DNA from: JARFVT01 sp036677425 | GTDB lineage: Bacteria; Pseudomonadota; Alphaproteobacteria; UBA8366; Aestuariispiraceae | Length of the DNA: 64,000 nt | Direction of reading: 5' to 3' | Assembly: GCA_036677425.1 (NCBI GenBank) | Contig: JARFVT010000013.1 | Coordinates: 1,984,001 to 2,048,000, forward strand | Part shown: in pieces, positions 18,882 through 28,981 of the stretch | How the letters are laid out: each line of letters opens with the position of its first letter | Position numbering within the stretch: the first letter of the stretch is position 1 | Translations under genes and position numbers: made by a program | Notes under the pieces: model-generated | The model's database searches: none | Seen by the model: the letters and a program-made list of their open reading frames with translations, nothing else | What the model was told of the DNA's origin: nothing

Positions 18882-19973
18882 ATGGATAAAGTCCAACCTA
18901 TGATAAATTTAGCAAAAAAAACCAACAATAGTAGCCCTAAGGTCATCGGTATTTGGCTATTCATCTGTGCCTTTATGGTGTTTGCCATGATGATAATTGG
19001 TGCGATTACAAGATTAAGCGAATCAGGGCTTTCGATGGTTGAATGGCAACCATTATTTGGTTGGCTGCCACCATTAAATGATGGTGAATGGCAACGGGTA
19101 TTCTTGTTATATCAAGAAACCAGCCAATATAAATTGGTTAATTTTGATATGAGTTTGGCTGAATTTAAGAATATTTTTTTCTGGGAATATATTCACCGTA
19201 TTTGGGGTAGGCTTATAGGACTAGTATTTGGATTGCCATTTTTTATCTTTTTAATCAGGGGTAATATTCCAGCTGGTTATAAATTACATTTATCAATTTT
19301 ATTATTTATGGGGGCGTTACAAGCTTTTATCGGCTGGTGGATGGTAAAAAGTGGTTTTATTGATCGAATCGAGGTCAGCCAATATCGCCTTGCAGTGCAT
19401 TTATCCATGGCATTCTTAATATTAGGATATTTAATATGGCTCGCTATCGGGCTTATTTTTCCAATTGAGCCAGATAGAATCCCACTTAGCCGTGGTTTCC
19501 GTAAAATTGGCTCGCTTGCCCATGAAATTATGTTTTTTACCATCGTATCAGGCGCATTGGTTGCGGGGCTTGGCGCGGGTTTGGCCTATAATGATTGGCC
19601 ATTAATGGATGGGGAAATATTTCCACAATATTATTGGAATTTAAGCCCATGGTGGCTTAATTTCGTTGATAATATTACCGCTGTACAATTTAACCACCGT
19701 TTATTTGCCTATATGACCATCATTGCAGTTGGTGTACTTTTCTTCAAATCACAGAAAATGCAGTTAGCACCAAGGCTTAAATTATCGATAAATTACCTTG
19801 TTATAATGTTATCAATACAGGTTTGCCTCGGCATTTCCACATTAATGCTAATCGTGCCAATGACATTGGCGGTGATGCATCAAGGCGGGGCGGCATTGAC
19901 ATTTTGCATTGCATTATGGGTAATGAAAGAGTTGCGTGGCTCTCCAAAAATCACCATATCAAATGACGGTTGA
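18882..19973 (+). CDS. ctaA: Heme A synthase (COX15/CtaA)
   Basis: An integral membrane enzyme of about 363 residues that oxidises heme O to heme A for aa3-type oxidases. Eight membrane helices and four candidate heme-binding His are visible in EYIHRIWGR, AVHLSMAFLI, QFNHRLFAYM and VMHQGG. The family motif GAITRLSESGLSMVEWQP is near the start. The ATG at 18882 (MDKVQPMIN) is preferred over a TTG at 18864; ATG 18900 is also possible. Its end overlaps the next gene by 11 bases. It implies an aerobic heme-copper oxidase elsewhere in the genome. Confidence 0.92.
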   Translation: MDKVQPMINLAKKTNNSSPKVIGIWLFICAFMVFAMMIIGAITRLSESGLSMVEWQPLFGWLPPLNDGEWQRVFLLYQETSQYKLVNFDMSLAEFKNIFFWEYIHRIWGRLIGLVFGLPFFIFLIRGNIPAGYKLHLSILLFMGALQAFIGWWMVKSGFIDRIEVSQYRLAVHLSMAFLILGYLIWLAIGLIFPIEPDRIPLSRGFRKIGSLAHEIMFFTIVSGALVAGLGAGLAYNDWPLMDGEIFPQYYWNLSPWWLNFVDNITAVQFNHRLFAYMTIIAVGVLFFKSQKMQLAPRLKLSINYLVIMLSIQVCLGISTLMLIVPMTLAVMHQGGAALTFCIALWVMKELRGSPKITISNDG

Positions 19974-20994
19974 TAACCGTTACAACAATGACCATTATAA
20001 AGATATAATTGCCTTAATCCATCAACAGTTAAGTGATAATAATGCAGCATTTTCCTGTGGAATTATTGGTGTAACTATACGATATTTCATGGTCAATGAA
20101 CGAGCAAAAATTAAATTAACCAATAATGGTGGCAATGCAATTACCGATGGTGGTACAATTTCAATTAACTTGCCAAATGACATTACAGCCACAGCATATG
20201 AAAATATAAGCGGCATAGGCAGCATATGGGATCATGGTTTACTATTAAGCTATCCACAGGGTAAAGCCAAATTGGATATTAATCATGGTCTGCATAAAAT
20301 TGATGTTACTAAAATATCAATTTTCTCAGACTTACATGATAATATTTTATATAATCTTGGGCTATTATATAATTTTCCAAAACAATCTAGTAATTTTATC
20401 ACTGCCATAAGCACTAAAGATAAAAAGCTTATTAAGGCCATCAACCAACAAATTCAACATGGCGATAATATCATTGATAGCGACTTACTAAACTACGCAT
20501 TAACCACCAATTCACATATAATAATTGCTAATAAATTCATTAGAATAGAAGCAAAAACCCCTTTCAACCACAATACACCGCATGGCTATATAATAATGAA
20601 AATGTTAAGGCCTTATGAAAAAACAACGAATGATATGATAAAGCCAAGAAGTCATGCTGCAACTCTGCCAGTGCCAAATGGACATTCATTAATAATGGCA
20701 TTGCGCCCGCATAGCCCGTGGATAGATGCCAATGGTCAATTCACAGATTTCAAACCCCAAGCATATGAAAAATTTCAGCCAATTTTCAACCAATTTGCGC
20801 CAGAATATCTACGACAAGAGAAGACGCGATTAATAAATGCAATAACGACAAATTTATCGCCAGATGGTTACAAGCCTGCATCAACAAGATATGCAAGGCT
20901 GCAAACCCGTGCCACATTACGGCAATTAAACCAATTAATACCAAAGACCGCCAATATAAAAAAATGGCTTATTAAGCTAGATCACGGCGTATAG
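19963..20994 (+). CDS. Hypothetical protein
   Basis: A 343-residue protein starting at ATG 19963 (MTVDNRYNNDHYKDI), overlapping the ctaA stop by 11 bases, so probably translated from the same transcript. No signal peptide, membrane helix or motif that I recognise. The C-terminal third is rich in basic and aromatic residues (RPHSPWIDANGQFTD; TRYARLQTRATLRQL). The end overlaps the end of the convergent chemoreceptor by 13 bases. Function unknown. Confidence 0.7.
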   Translation: MTVDNRYNNDHYKDIIALIHQQLSDNNAAFSCGIIGVTIRYFMVNERAKIKLTNNGGNAITDGGTISINLPNDITATAYENISGIGSIWDHGLLLSYPQGKAKLDINHGLHKIDVTKISIFSDLHDNILYNLGLLYNFPKQSSNFITAISTKDKKLIKAINQQIQHGDNIIDSDLLNYALTTNSHIIIANKFIRIEAKTPFNHNTPHGYIIMKMLRPYEKTTNDMIKPRSHAATLPVPNGHSLIMALRPHSPWIDANGQFTDFKPQAYEKFQPIFNQFAPEYLRQEKTRLINAITTNLSPDGYKPASTRYARLQTRATLRQLNQLIPKTANIKKWLIKLDHGV

Positions 20995-22697
20995 GCAAGA
21001 CGTAAGTTACCCCAATTACGACCATTAACAATAATTGGACAGGTTAAATCTTTCATCAATGTAAATTGATCCCCACCCATATCACGTAAATAACTTTGTA
21101 ATAGATAAGGGCTGGTATTAGCACCAGCAGTCCTACCCGTTCGATCGGCAAAAATTCGTCGATTACGACAATTACCCGCATTCCATACGGGGTCATCATG
21201 GCGTTGAGTTTTATTATATTTTAAATTATGCGTTGGCAAATAACCATTGACATCAACGGCAGCGCAAAAAACTACTTTTTCATCAAAATCACAGGCTGGC
21301 TCTTGAAATTCAGGCAATACTCTATCTGTAAAATCTAAATAACGCACATTATGTTGCAATGGGTTAGAGCCAGCAACCTCTTGATAATCCCTATCAAATA
21401 AATCTTCTTCTGATATTTTATTATCACTAATGCCATCTTCAAATTTTCGTGAAATTTTTCCCGCCGTTTGATTACAGTAATATATAAAATACTGATCAAT
21501 TATTATATTGCTCGACATAATTTCTTCGATTAATTTAATATCATTACTATTAAATTGCACATGAATTGAACCGTCATTATCATCAACGCCAATGATTACC
21601 GCATTAATTGAATTGAATGGAAAAATATCAATATATAGCTGCTGGTTAATTGGATGTGATGCCCCGTCGATAATAATATAACAGTCATCAATAGTCATAT
21701 TTAAAATTTTTGCATCGTAACTTTTACCATTTACATCAATTTTTGCCAACAATTCAAATGGAATATGCGATACGATATTTGACGCCGCACTCCCAGATTG
21801 ACCAATTGCCGAAGAAAGGCGTTTTTGCAAGGTAATTACCCTATTATGCACTAATGATGCTGTTTTTTCCTGTTTTGATGTCATATTACCAATATTATTA
21901 ATCTCTTTAACAATGACATTTAATGAATTGGTAACTATGTTGGTTTCTTCTGCCGATTGTTGTGCATTGCGGCCAATTTCTTCAACTGCAGTAATTTGTT
22001 CTTGCACCGTACTCGCAACTTCTGATGAATATTCCTCTACCTGACTAATTAATTTTGTTATATTAGAAATAACATCGACGACTTGTTTGGTAACATTTTG
22101 CACTTCGCCAATTTGTTCGGAAATTTCTTTAGTGGCATTTGCGGTTTGTCCAGCAAGAACTTTTACCTCATTTGCCACCACGGCAAAGCCTTTGCCCGCA
22201 TCGCCAGCTCGCGCAGCCTCAATAGTTGCATTTAATGCTAAAAGATTTGTTTGCCCTGCAATCCCGGCAATAATTTTAACCACATCGCCAATTCTATCCG
22301 ATGCGGCGACTAATGTTTCGATGGTAGCCATTGCCTTGCTAGCCTCGCTTGCAGCACCATGAGATTCATTAGCCATATCGTCAATTTTTGCACCAACCTG
22401 GATAATAGACATATTCATTTGTTCGGTTGCAGTCGCCACGGCATTAACATTACTTGTTGCCGTTGCGGCATTATTACCAAGCGCATTGGTGTGATCACGC
22501 ATAGTATCAACCGCACGATATGTGGCCTGCGAAGCATCTTTCATTTCACTGCTAGCATTGCTAATATTTGATACTGTGCTTTCAAATTCACCTTGTAAAG
22601 CGTCTGATAATGTATTTAATGCGCGCCTTGTTTGAAAAGCAATTTCTTCAGATTGCGCTAATTCTTTTGATATTTTTTTTTGTTCTTGTTGTTTCAT
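20982..22697 (-). CDS. Soluble methyl-accepting chemotaxis protein
   Basis: A 571-residue protein without membrane helices. Residues about 25-300 are the MCP signalling coiled coil with the hairpin tip IAGQTNLLALNATIEAARAGDAGKGFAVVANEVK. A PilZ-like segment follows (about 310-400). The last part (about 445-571) is a domain seen in alphaproteobacterial chemoreceptors: PTHNLKYN, WNAGNCRNRRIF, then SYLRDMGGD and GNLRLAY. This points to a cytoplasmic sensor of cell energy or redox state. The start is followed by a run of nine A. Other chemotaxis genes must lie elsewhere. Confidence 0.88.
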   Translation of the reverse strand: MKQQEQKKISKELAQSEEIAFQTRRALNTLSDALQGEFESTVSNISNASSEMKDASQATYRAVDTMRDHTNALGNNAATATSNVNAVATATEQMNMSIIQVGAKIDDMANESHGAASEASKAMATIETLVAASDRIGDVVKIIAGIAGQTNLLALNATIEAARAGDAGKGFAVVANEVKVLAGQTANATKEISEQIGEVQNVTKQVVDVISNITKLISQVEEYSSEVASTVQEQITAVEEIGRNAQQSAEETNIVTNSLNVIVKEINNIGNMTSKQEKTASLVHNRVITLQKRLSSAIGQSGSAASNIVSHIPFELLAKIDVNGKSYDAKILNMTIDDCYIIIDGASHPINQQLYIDIFPFNSINAVIIGVDDNDGSIHVQFNSNDIKLIEEIMSSNIIIDQYFIYYCNQTAGKISRKFEDGISDNKISEEDLFDRDYQEVAGSNPLQHNVRYLDFTDRVLPEFQEPACDFDEKVVFCAAVDVNGYLPTHNLKYNKTQRHDDPVWNAGNCRNRRIFADRTGRTAGANTSPYLLQSYLRDMGGDQFTLMKDLTCPIIVNGRNWGNLRLAYTP

Positions 22698-23085
22698 ATA
22701 TTTAGCACCCCATTTTTATTATTATCAACAGCAATAATTAAAAATAATGATTATGCCGTGAATTCTGCCCATATAAATATTTAATGCATGGTTAGTAATC
22801 TAAAGTATTTTCATGCAATAGTTTTTATATTACTATACTAATAATAGTATATACACTCTATATAACTACCTTATCAAACAATAGATAGCTATATCAATAC
22901 TTTGATAGCATAAAATCTAAAGAAATAAATGTTAATTTTTATCTACACAATAGAAATGATTAATTATTTGTAAATATTTAACATTATTAATGCAGTTTTA
23001 GATATAGATTAAATAGATAGTTAAAATATAGGCTACAATCTAATATATTCACCAAATAATATTCTATTTATAGCAAATAAAATAG
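22698..23085. other. Intergenic region without a gene (388 bases)
   Basis: Strongly AT-rich with no open frame of coding character. It holds the chemoreceptor leader on the minus strand and the 3' side of phaR. A perfect inverted repeat TATCAA-TACT-TTGATA lies at 22892-22907, in the outward orientation relative to an FNR box; its role is unknown. No clear terminator. Confidence 0.5.
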
Positions 23086-23688
23086 TTAATTTTTTTCCAT
23101 GCTATTTAATCTAGACTGTAAGTTATCTAGCTGTTGTTTTAGTTTTTCTAATTCGCTATTATCAGCTATATCTTCATCATTGCCCGAGGTGGATTGATCA
23201 GATTGCTTTGTTATATTTTGGGCAAATGGTGTAAACATCTGTATTGCCTGTTCAAAAATTGCCGTATTTTGTTTGTTCATATCGTCAATTTTATCAATTG
23301 GAAAAACATTGCCAAATGTTTCATGCATATAACCCTGCATCTTATCTTTATTAAGTGTAAAGGAGCGCATAGTCATATCAAGATATTTTGGTAATAAACT
23401 TTGTTGATTCGCATCACCATAATAGCTTATTAATTGGCGCAAGAAATTTATCGGCAATAAATTTTGCTCTCCCTTACTCTCTTCTTCGACAATTATTTGT
23501 GTTAGGACTGATCTGGTAATATCATTTTTTGTTTTGGCGTCTAATACAATAAAATTATTACCGTCTTTTACCATTTTGCATAAATATTCAAGGGTAACAT
23601 AACTGCTGGTTGCTGTGTTATATAAACGTCGATTAGCATATTTTTTAATTATAATTGGATCATCTTTATCTTTTATTGTACCATTCAT
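23086..23688 (-). CDS. phaR: Polyhydroxyalkanoate synthesis repressor PhaR
   Basis: A 200-residue DNA-binding regulator. The N-terminal PHB/PHA accumulation domain is clear: IIKKYANRRLYNTATSSYVTL, then DITRSVLTQIIVEEE, followed by a second conserved block with FLRQLISYYGD and YLDMTMRSF. The C-terminal part is a predicted coiled coil (SELEKLKQQLDNLQSRLNSME). PhaR binds PHA granules and phasin/granule gene promoters. It is divergent from the PHA synthase locus across about 195 bases, where its operator would be expected. Confidence 0.93.
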   Translation of the reverse strand: MNGTIKDKDDPIIIKKYANRRLYNTATSSYVTLEYLCKMVKDGNNFIVLDAKTKNDITRSVLTQIIVEEESKGEQNLLPINFLRQLISYYGDANQQSLLPKYLDMTMRSFTLNKDKMQGYMHETFGNVFPIDKIDDMNKQNTAIFEQAIQMFTPFAQNITKQSDQSTSGNDEDIADNSELEKLKQQLDNLQSRLNSMEKN

Positions 23689-23882
23689 AATTTTAACTCC
23701 ACCGCCGTATGAATTTAAGTTCTTATATTAAGATAATAAAATAAATTATAATATTAGGTTAACAGATTTATTTTAAAAGACCAATTTATTTTAAAAAGAT
23801 TAAATAAACAGCATATGGCATTAAATTAATTTAAACTAACGGCAATACTGGCTAATTATTATTAATAATAATATGATATGAT

Positions 23883-24266
23883 ATGACAAATAAAAATAAT
23901 GATAATATAAGTGATAGTGATAATCTTGATGAGCTTCAGCAATTATCACAGCGGTTTATTGAATTATGGCAACAACAGCTTGGCATCATATCCGATAGCA
24001 TGATGATTGATAACGAAATTGCAAAAACCACGGAACAAGCCCATGATAACACGCGAGATAAGGCCACAACCAATGCGGCGCATGGGGCCACGCCCGCTGG
24101 GGCTGCATCTTTGGATGTTATCAATATATTACAACAGCTCCCCCATGATGTTAAACGGCTTGATAGACGCATCACCAAAATTGAGCAGCAAATATTTTCA
24201 TCCAAATCTACAGGCAAAAGCCAATCAACTGGCAAAAGATCTGCAAAAAAGCCTAACGCAAAATAG
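23883..24266 (+). CDS. Small PHA-synthase-associated protein (PhaE/phasin-like, uncertain)
   Basis: A 127-residue acidic-then-basic protein. It has a helix FIELWQQQLGIISDSM, an Ala/Thr-rich middle (residues about 55-80) with higher GC than its surroundings, a coiled coil DVKRLDRRITKIEQQIF and a Lys-rich tail. This plan resembles PhaE/PhaM-type partners of short PHA synthases, but similarity is weak. Its last 122 bases overlap the beginning of the synthase frame if that gene starts at 24145. Start ATG 23883 has no strong ribosome site. Confidence 0.55.
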   Translation: MTNKNNDNISDSDNLDELQQLSQRFIELWQQQLGIISDSMMIDNEIAKTTEQAHDNTRDKATTNAAHGATPAGAASLDVINILQQLPHDVKRLDRRITKIEQQIFSSKSTGKSQSTGKRSAKKPNAK

Positions 24267-25344
24267 TGATAATAAAATTGATGCATATAAACGCCAGTGC
24301 CTATTAAATATACTGAATAAAGCCAATAACGCATTATTAAACAGCGCATTGGACGGAATTGCAGAATATCGATCGCATCCATATAAGCGCGATATAACCG
24401 ACCCGCCCGCAATATGGGCGAATGGCTGCTGTCGTTTATTGGATTATGGCAGTTATAATTTAGGCTATGGTAAGACTAATAACATAACAACAAAGCCCGT
24501 ATTATTCATACCATCATTGGTTAATCGCGCCTATATTCTTGATTTAATGCAAGATCACAGCCTATTACGTTGGTTAACAAAAAATGACCTGCATCCATAT
24601 TTACTTGATTGGGGGGAAATGGGCAAAGATGAAATTGGTTTAGGGCTTGAGGGTTATATAATGCGGCTTTGTCAAGCATTTGATCATATATATGCAATCC
24701 ATAAAAAGCCAATTTCTATCGCTGGATATTGTATGGGCGGGTTATTGGCCTTGGCGCTTGGAATATTACGACAAGAAAATATATCAAAATTGGCATTAAT
24801 GGCGACCCCATGGGATTTTCACCAACCCAATAGTTATAACGGTAAAATACTGGCAAATTATTCTGCAATAAATAAAAGTCAATTGGAAAATGATGGTTAT
24901 TTATCAACCGATATATTGCAAAGTTTTTTCATGGCGCTTGACCCCATATTAAGTTTAAAAAAATTCACTAAATTTGCCAAATATGATATGGATAGCCCCA
25001 AGGCACGACATTTTATTGCTATCGAGGATTGGTTAAATGATGGCGTGTCATTGGAAGCAAAAACTGCCAGCCAGTGCCTTACGGGTTGGTATGGTGATAA
25101 TCAACCATTTAACAACCAATGGCAGGTTGGTGGCAAAATAATCGCGCCAGAATATTTTAACAAGCCAACATTGGCAATAATCCCATCGGGGGATAAAATA
25201 ATTCCCATAAAATCAGCCAAGGCATTAAGCGACAAGTTAAAAAATGTTAAAGTCATTAATCCACCGCTTGGTCATATTGGAATGATTATCGGCAATGGTG
25301 CGCGTGATGCCACATGGAATAATCTGTTGAACTTTTTTAACTAA
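24145..25344 (+). CDS. phaC: Short PHA synthase-type alpha/beta hydrolase
   Basis: From ATG 24145 the product is about 399 residues, much shorter than class I PhaC (about 590) and close to class III. The nucleophile is a cysteine in the lipase-like box GYCMGG (Cys196), with Asp in PSGDKIIP and His in PLGHIGMI completing the triad. The family block HPYKRDITDPPAIW and LLDYG near residues 85-110 also fits. It polymerises hydroxyacyl-CoA. The open frame extends upstream to 24007, but that part reads antisense-like; ATG 24148 is an alternative start. The overlap with the preceding frame is unusual. It ends two bases before the convergent cbiX. Confidence 0.82.
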   Translation: MMLNGLIDASPKLSSKYFHPNLQAKANQLAKDLQKSLTQNSDNKIDAYKRQCLLNILNKANNALLNSALDGIAEYRSHPYKRDITDPPAIWANGCCRLLDYGSYNLGYGKTNNITTKPVLFIPSLVNRAYILDLMQDHSLLRWLTKNDLHPYLLDWGEMGKDEIGLGLEGYIMRLCQAFDHIYAIHKKPISIAGYCMGGLLALALGILRQENISKLALMATPWDFHQPNSYNGKILANYSAINKSQLENDGYLSTDILQSFFMALDPILSLKKFTKFAKYDMDSPKARHFIAIEDWLNDGVSLEAKTASQCLTGWYGDNQPFNNQWQVGGKIIAPEYFNKPTLAIIPSGDKIIPIKSAKALSDKLKNVKVINPPLGHIGMIIGNGARDATWNNLLNFFN

Positions 25345-25345
25345 A

Positions 25346-26143
25346 TTAAAATATCGACTTAAGGTCTGATGATTTTATGCAATCCAGAACCACATCGGCA
25401 ATTTCTGGTAGAATACCAACTGGTCCTAGATATGTGGCATTAACTTTGCTTTTACGCATTAATTCCGCCACATCGCTGGTTGAATGATTACCATGGCCAG
25501 CAAAATAACCCATCACCAAAATTGGGGTGTTTGTATTTTTAGAATTTATATCTTGCAGCATGTTAATCAGGCTTGGTTCTTCTTCTAAATATGCCGCATG
25601 GGTTTTGTTAAATTTATTTAATTTTTTAATATATTCAACTTGCGATGATATGGCATTACGCGATGCATCACCCTTTGATGATCCATGACCGATTATTATA
25701 ATATTGGTCTTTTCTGCCGTTATTTCATTATCATCACAATGATCATATATATGCTTTATCATTACCTCTGCCATAAGGTGATTAACACCGATAGGTTGGC
25801 ATTGAATGATTTTTTGCCCACGCTCATTGATGGTAACATCACCATCTAATGATAATCTTTCAGGGATGAATGTTTTGGTTAAATAACCATCGCACATCAA
25901 CATCGGCACTATATATATTATATCGGCATCAATATCCGCTGCCACATCATGAATGGAAGGCTTGGCAATTAAATAACCCCATTTGATCTGATCAAATTCA
26001 TTATTATCAGATAAAATTTTGGCAAAACCAGTATTATATGCCAATGCCTTGGCGGCGGCATTACCACGCACGCCGTGGCCCGCCAATAATATTGCTATAT
26101 TTTTTTTGATATTTTGGTTATTTTTATTGCCCAATATGCTCAT
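25346..26143 (-). CDS. cbiX: CbiX-family chelatase, probable sirohydrochlorin ferrochelatase
   Basis: A 265-residue two-repeat CbiX protein. Metal-site histidines are visible in LLAGHGVRGN, IIIGHGSSKGD and GYFAGHGNHSTSDVAEL. Family members insert Co or Fe into sirohydrochlorin. It is the last gene of the heme d1 operon, one base after nirN. The d1 pathway goes through siroheme, so an iron-inserting role between NirE and the NirDLGH decarboxylases fits the context better than cobalt insertion; this is inference, since no cobalamin genes are nearby. Confidence 0.8.
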   Translation of the reverse strand: MSILGNKNNQNIKKNIAILLAGHGVRGNAAAKALAYNTGFAKILSDNNEFDQIKWGYLIAKPSIHDVAADIDADIIYIVPMLMCDGYLTKTFIPERLSLDGDVTINERGQKIIQCQPIGVNHLMAEVMIKHIYDHCDDNEITAEKTNIIIIGHGSSKGDASRNAISSQVEYIKKLNKFNKTHAAYLEEEPSLINMLQDINSKNTNTPILVMGYFAGHGNHSTSDVAELMRKSKVNATYLGPVGILPEIADVVLDCIKSSDLKSIF

Positions 26144-26144
26144 A

Positions 26145-27740
26145 TTAATGACTTGTCCCTGATGAATAGGTTATTTTATTATAAACATTATATTTGCCAA
26201 CTGGTTTATTCATTGGAATTCGTTTGACCTCTTCCAAACTATTGGCATCATAAACCACAATCGCGCCATCATTATCCCATATACTAACCAAGGCATATTT
26301 ACCATCGCGGGTAAATTCCACATGGGCGTTGGTTTTTCCGGGGGCTGGATTAATGGTTTTAACAATTTCCAATGTGGTTTTATCAATAATATGCAGCTTA
26401 TCCTTATGTTCGCCAAAAAATACATCGACCCATGCATATTTTGTATTTTCGTGGCTGCGCATGAAGAACCCTGGCCCAAGGGTTTTTAATTGCTTGATAG
26501 TTTTCCAGCTTTCCATGTCAATGATGCTGACCGCGCCGCCTTTCAAATGCGGCGTTGCCATTACCAACCTGCTTTCACCCGACTTATCCTTATAGTTCCA
26601 ATAAATTCCTGAACCTAAATGCGGCATTCCATCCAGATCAAATTTGGCAATTTTTATCCGACCGTCCAAATTATAAACTGCACCACCCTTACCGTCACGC
26701 GACGCACCGATGACTTCGGCATAATATGGGTCAAAGAAAAAATCATCAAGATAATCATCCAATATTATTCGCCTGCGACCAAATGGATTTTCTTCGACAA
26801 TAAAGCCTTCTTCTTCGCCTTTGCGATAATTATGGGCAAAGCCTTCGCGAATTGGTGGCGCATCGGGATCATATGAAAGTTCCCATAATTCTTTAACATC
26901 TTTTAATGCGACAATAAAGCTATTACGCGGTGGTGCGTTATAAATCGCGCTTACCCGCGATGAAACCCCCGCTTTATCAGCAACAGCAATGATACGATAT
27001 GGGCTTAAATCAACCGCATTTAAAATAACCACGCTATGGGGTAAGAAATTACCCGCCGCGACCCAAAGCCCATCCGATGATACGGCAATATTACGGGTAT
27101 TTATACCAACGCGTATTTCTGCCACCATCTTGAATGAATAAAGGTCATATTTACTGACCCAGCCATCGCGCGAGGCCAAATAAACAAACCGCCCATCGGG
27201 GGAATATTTCGCACCACCATGCAGGGCAAATCTTGAAGGAAAGCGTGCTAATGGTTCAAATTTATCGCCATCCAAGATCGTTATATGATGATCACCCGTT
27301 TCAACCACGGTGAATAAATTAAGCGGATCGCCATCCCATTGCGGTTTATCGGGCAATGTTGCAACGGCATTGATAATAACATGCGATTTCTTAATTTCTG
27401 CCATATCCCATATGGGCATTTTATCAAGCGGTGTATAAATTAACTTCACCAATGATTTTATTTGCTTACCAGTTAAAATATTACCAAAGGCAGGCATTTG
27501 ACTAGCTATTCTGCCATTAGTAATAGTGTCAATCGCCGCAGTTTTACGTAGCCGCTTTAAATTTTCGGGCAGTAAAGCCGAACCCATTCGACCAAGACGA
27601 TCATCACCATGACAACTGGCGCAATTTTTTTGATAAACCGCATCATCTGCAAATGCGGTATTTATATTGCTAAGCCCAATTAATGCCAGCAATGATAAGC
27701 TTAAAATGCAATTGGTTAATATTGATTTAAATTTAATCAT
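26145..27740 (-). CDS. nirN: NirN, heme d1 biosynthesis dehydrogenase (cytochrome cd1 paralogue)
   Basis: A 531-residue periplasmic protein: signal peptide, heme c domain CASCH (Cys40/Cys43/His44), then an eight-bladed propeller (TVVETGDHHITILDGD, GGAKYSPDGRFVYLASRDG, HVEFTRDGKYALVSIWD). It resembles NirS but lacks the NirS-specific sequence around KPHPGPG, and its position after nirJ is that of NirN. NirN oxidises dihydro-heme d1 to heme d1, the last pathway step. It overlaps nirJ by four bases. Confidence 0.9.
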   Translation of the reverse strand: MIKFKSILTNCILSLSLLALIGLSNINTAFADDAVYQKNCASCHGDDRLGRMGSALLPENLKRLRKTAAIDTITNGRIASQMPAFGNILTGKQIKSLVKLIYTPLDKMPIWDMAEIKKSHVIINAVATLPDKPQWDGDPLNLFTVVETGDHHITILDGDKFEPLARFPSRFALHGGAKYSPDGRFVYLASRDGWVSKYDLYSFKMVAEIRVGINTRNIAVSSDGLWVAAGNFLPHSVVILNAVDLSPYRIIAVADKAGVSSRVSAIYNAPPRNSFIVALKDVKELWELSYDPDAPPIREGFAHNYRKGEEEGFIVEENPFGRRRIILDDYLDDFFFDPYYAEVIGASRDGKGGAVYNLDGRIKIAKFDLDGMPHLGSGIYWNYKDKSGESRLVMATPHLKGGAVSIIDMESWKTIKQLKTLGPGFFMRSHENTKYAWVDVFFGEHKDKLHIIDKTTLEIVKTINPAPGKTNAHVEFTRDGKYALVSIWDNDGAIVVYDANSLEEVKRIPMNKPVGKYNVYNKITYSSGTSH

Positions 27741-28942
27741 GCGCGGCGCTTTCTTGAAAAAGGCATAACTCGCAGCCGTTCACCATCATTTCCATCATTA
27801 TTTGAAATACCAATTTCATCATCATTTAAATAACATGCAGGGTCTTCTGCCCAGAAATCACCCGTTAATTGATGCGCGCGCACACGCGTATTACCATTGC
27901 ATATTGGGATATATTGGCATTTACCACATCGACCAGTAACGGCGCGTGGACGCTTTGATAGCCCATCCATCAAAGGGTCGGACATATCATGCCATATTTG
28001 GCTAAACGGGCGGTCTTTAACATTGCCCAATTTATAATGCCACCACATGGTATCGGGGTGAACTTCGCCCAAATTATCAATATTTGCCACATTCACACCC
28101 GAAGAATTACCACCCCATTGAATTAATTTACCCTTGATATGATCTGCTTTATCGGGAAAATTCCGTTCAACCCATTTTAAGAAATAAGCACCATCAGCAT
28201 CATTATTGCCAGTTACATATTCACGAAACACGCCATTCTTTTGTTCCTGCAACGCAGTTTCAAACATTAAATCCATCGCATCGCGGGTCATTTTATGTAA
28301 GGTATCGGTCATGCGATTATGGTTGCCGCGTCCAGCATAATTTAAATGTGAAAGGTAAAATTTATCGATGCCTTCATCATCAACAAGCTTCAATAATTGC
28401 GGTAATTCCTTGGCGTTATCTTGGGTTATAGTGAAGCGCAAACCAACCTTAAGATTACGTTGTTTGCATAGCTTAACCGCCTTCATTGATAAATCAAACG
28501 CGCCTTCTTTACGGCGAAAATAATCATGGGTTTTTTGCATTCCATCAATACTGATACCAACATAATTATAATCACAGGCGGCAATTTCATCGATATTTTT
28601 ATCATTAATTAATGTGCCATTGGTGGATAAGCCCACATAGAAACCCATTTTTTTTGCCCGTTTGGAAATATCATATATATCTGGATGCAATAACGGCTCA
28701 CCACCTGATAAAATTAACACTGGCACATTGGCAAATTTTAAATTATCCATCGTTATATTTATTTGTGTGGTGGTTAATTCACCGGGGAAGTCCTTATCGG
28801 CGGATATGGCATAACAATGCTTACAGGTTAAATTGCATCGCCTTATCAAATTCCATATAACAACCGGACCTTTTAAATCACGATGCTCGCCAATTGGGGT
28901 TGGCTTATCTAATTCCTTGATGAATTGCGCTAATCTAAACAT
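27737..28942 (-). CDS. nirJ: NirJ, heme d1 biosynthesis radical SAM enzyme
   Basis: A 401-residue radical SAM protein from the ATG at 28942 (MFRLAQFIKEL), which has AAGGA seven bases before it; a longer open frame reaches 28960. The SAM cluster is RRCNLTCKHCYA (Cys36/40/43) and the C-terminal SPASM-type cluster is CGKCQYIPICNGNTR plus a later Cys. NirJ replaces the two propionate groups of didecarboxysiroheme with keto groups. Gene order around it is as in known nir operons. Confidence 0.93.
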   Translation of the reverse strand: MFRLAQFIKELDKPTPIGEHRDLKGPVVIWNLIRRCNLTCKHCYAISADKDFPGELTTTQINITMDNLKFANVPVLILSGGEPLLHPDIYDISKRAKKMGFYVGLSTNGTLINDKNIDEIAACDYNYVGISIDGMQKTHDYFRRKEGAFDLSMKAVKLCKQRNLKVGLRFTITQDNAKELPQLLKLVDDEGIDKFYLSHLNYAGRGNHNRMTDTLHKMTRDAMDLMFETALQEQKNGVFREYVTGNNDADGAYFLKWVERNFPDKADHIKGKLIQWGGNSSGVNVANIDNLGEVHPDTMWWHYKLGNVKDRPFSQIWHDMSDPLMDGLSKRPRAVTGRCGKCQYIPICNGNTRVRAHQLTGDFWAEDPACYLNDDEIGISNNDGNDGERLRVMPFSRKRRA

Positions 28943-28981
28943 TATTTTTCCTTCAATCATATTACTTCTATTAAATTTTGG

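Noticed and set aside
22892..22907. TATCAA-N4-TTGATA as an FNR box
   Set aside because: The half-sites are in the opposite order to FNR/NNR sites (TTGAT-N4-ATCAA), so that family would not read it.
24007..24144. Upstream extension of the phaC frame
   Set aside because: The sequence (Arg/Pro-rich) is unlike any synthase N-terminus and lies over the PhaE-like gene, which has better coding character here.
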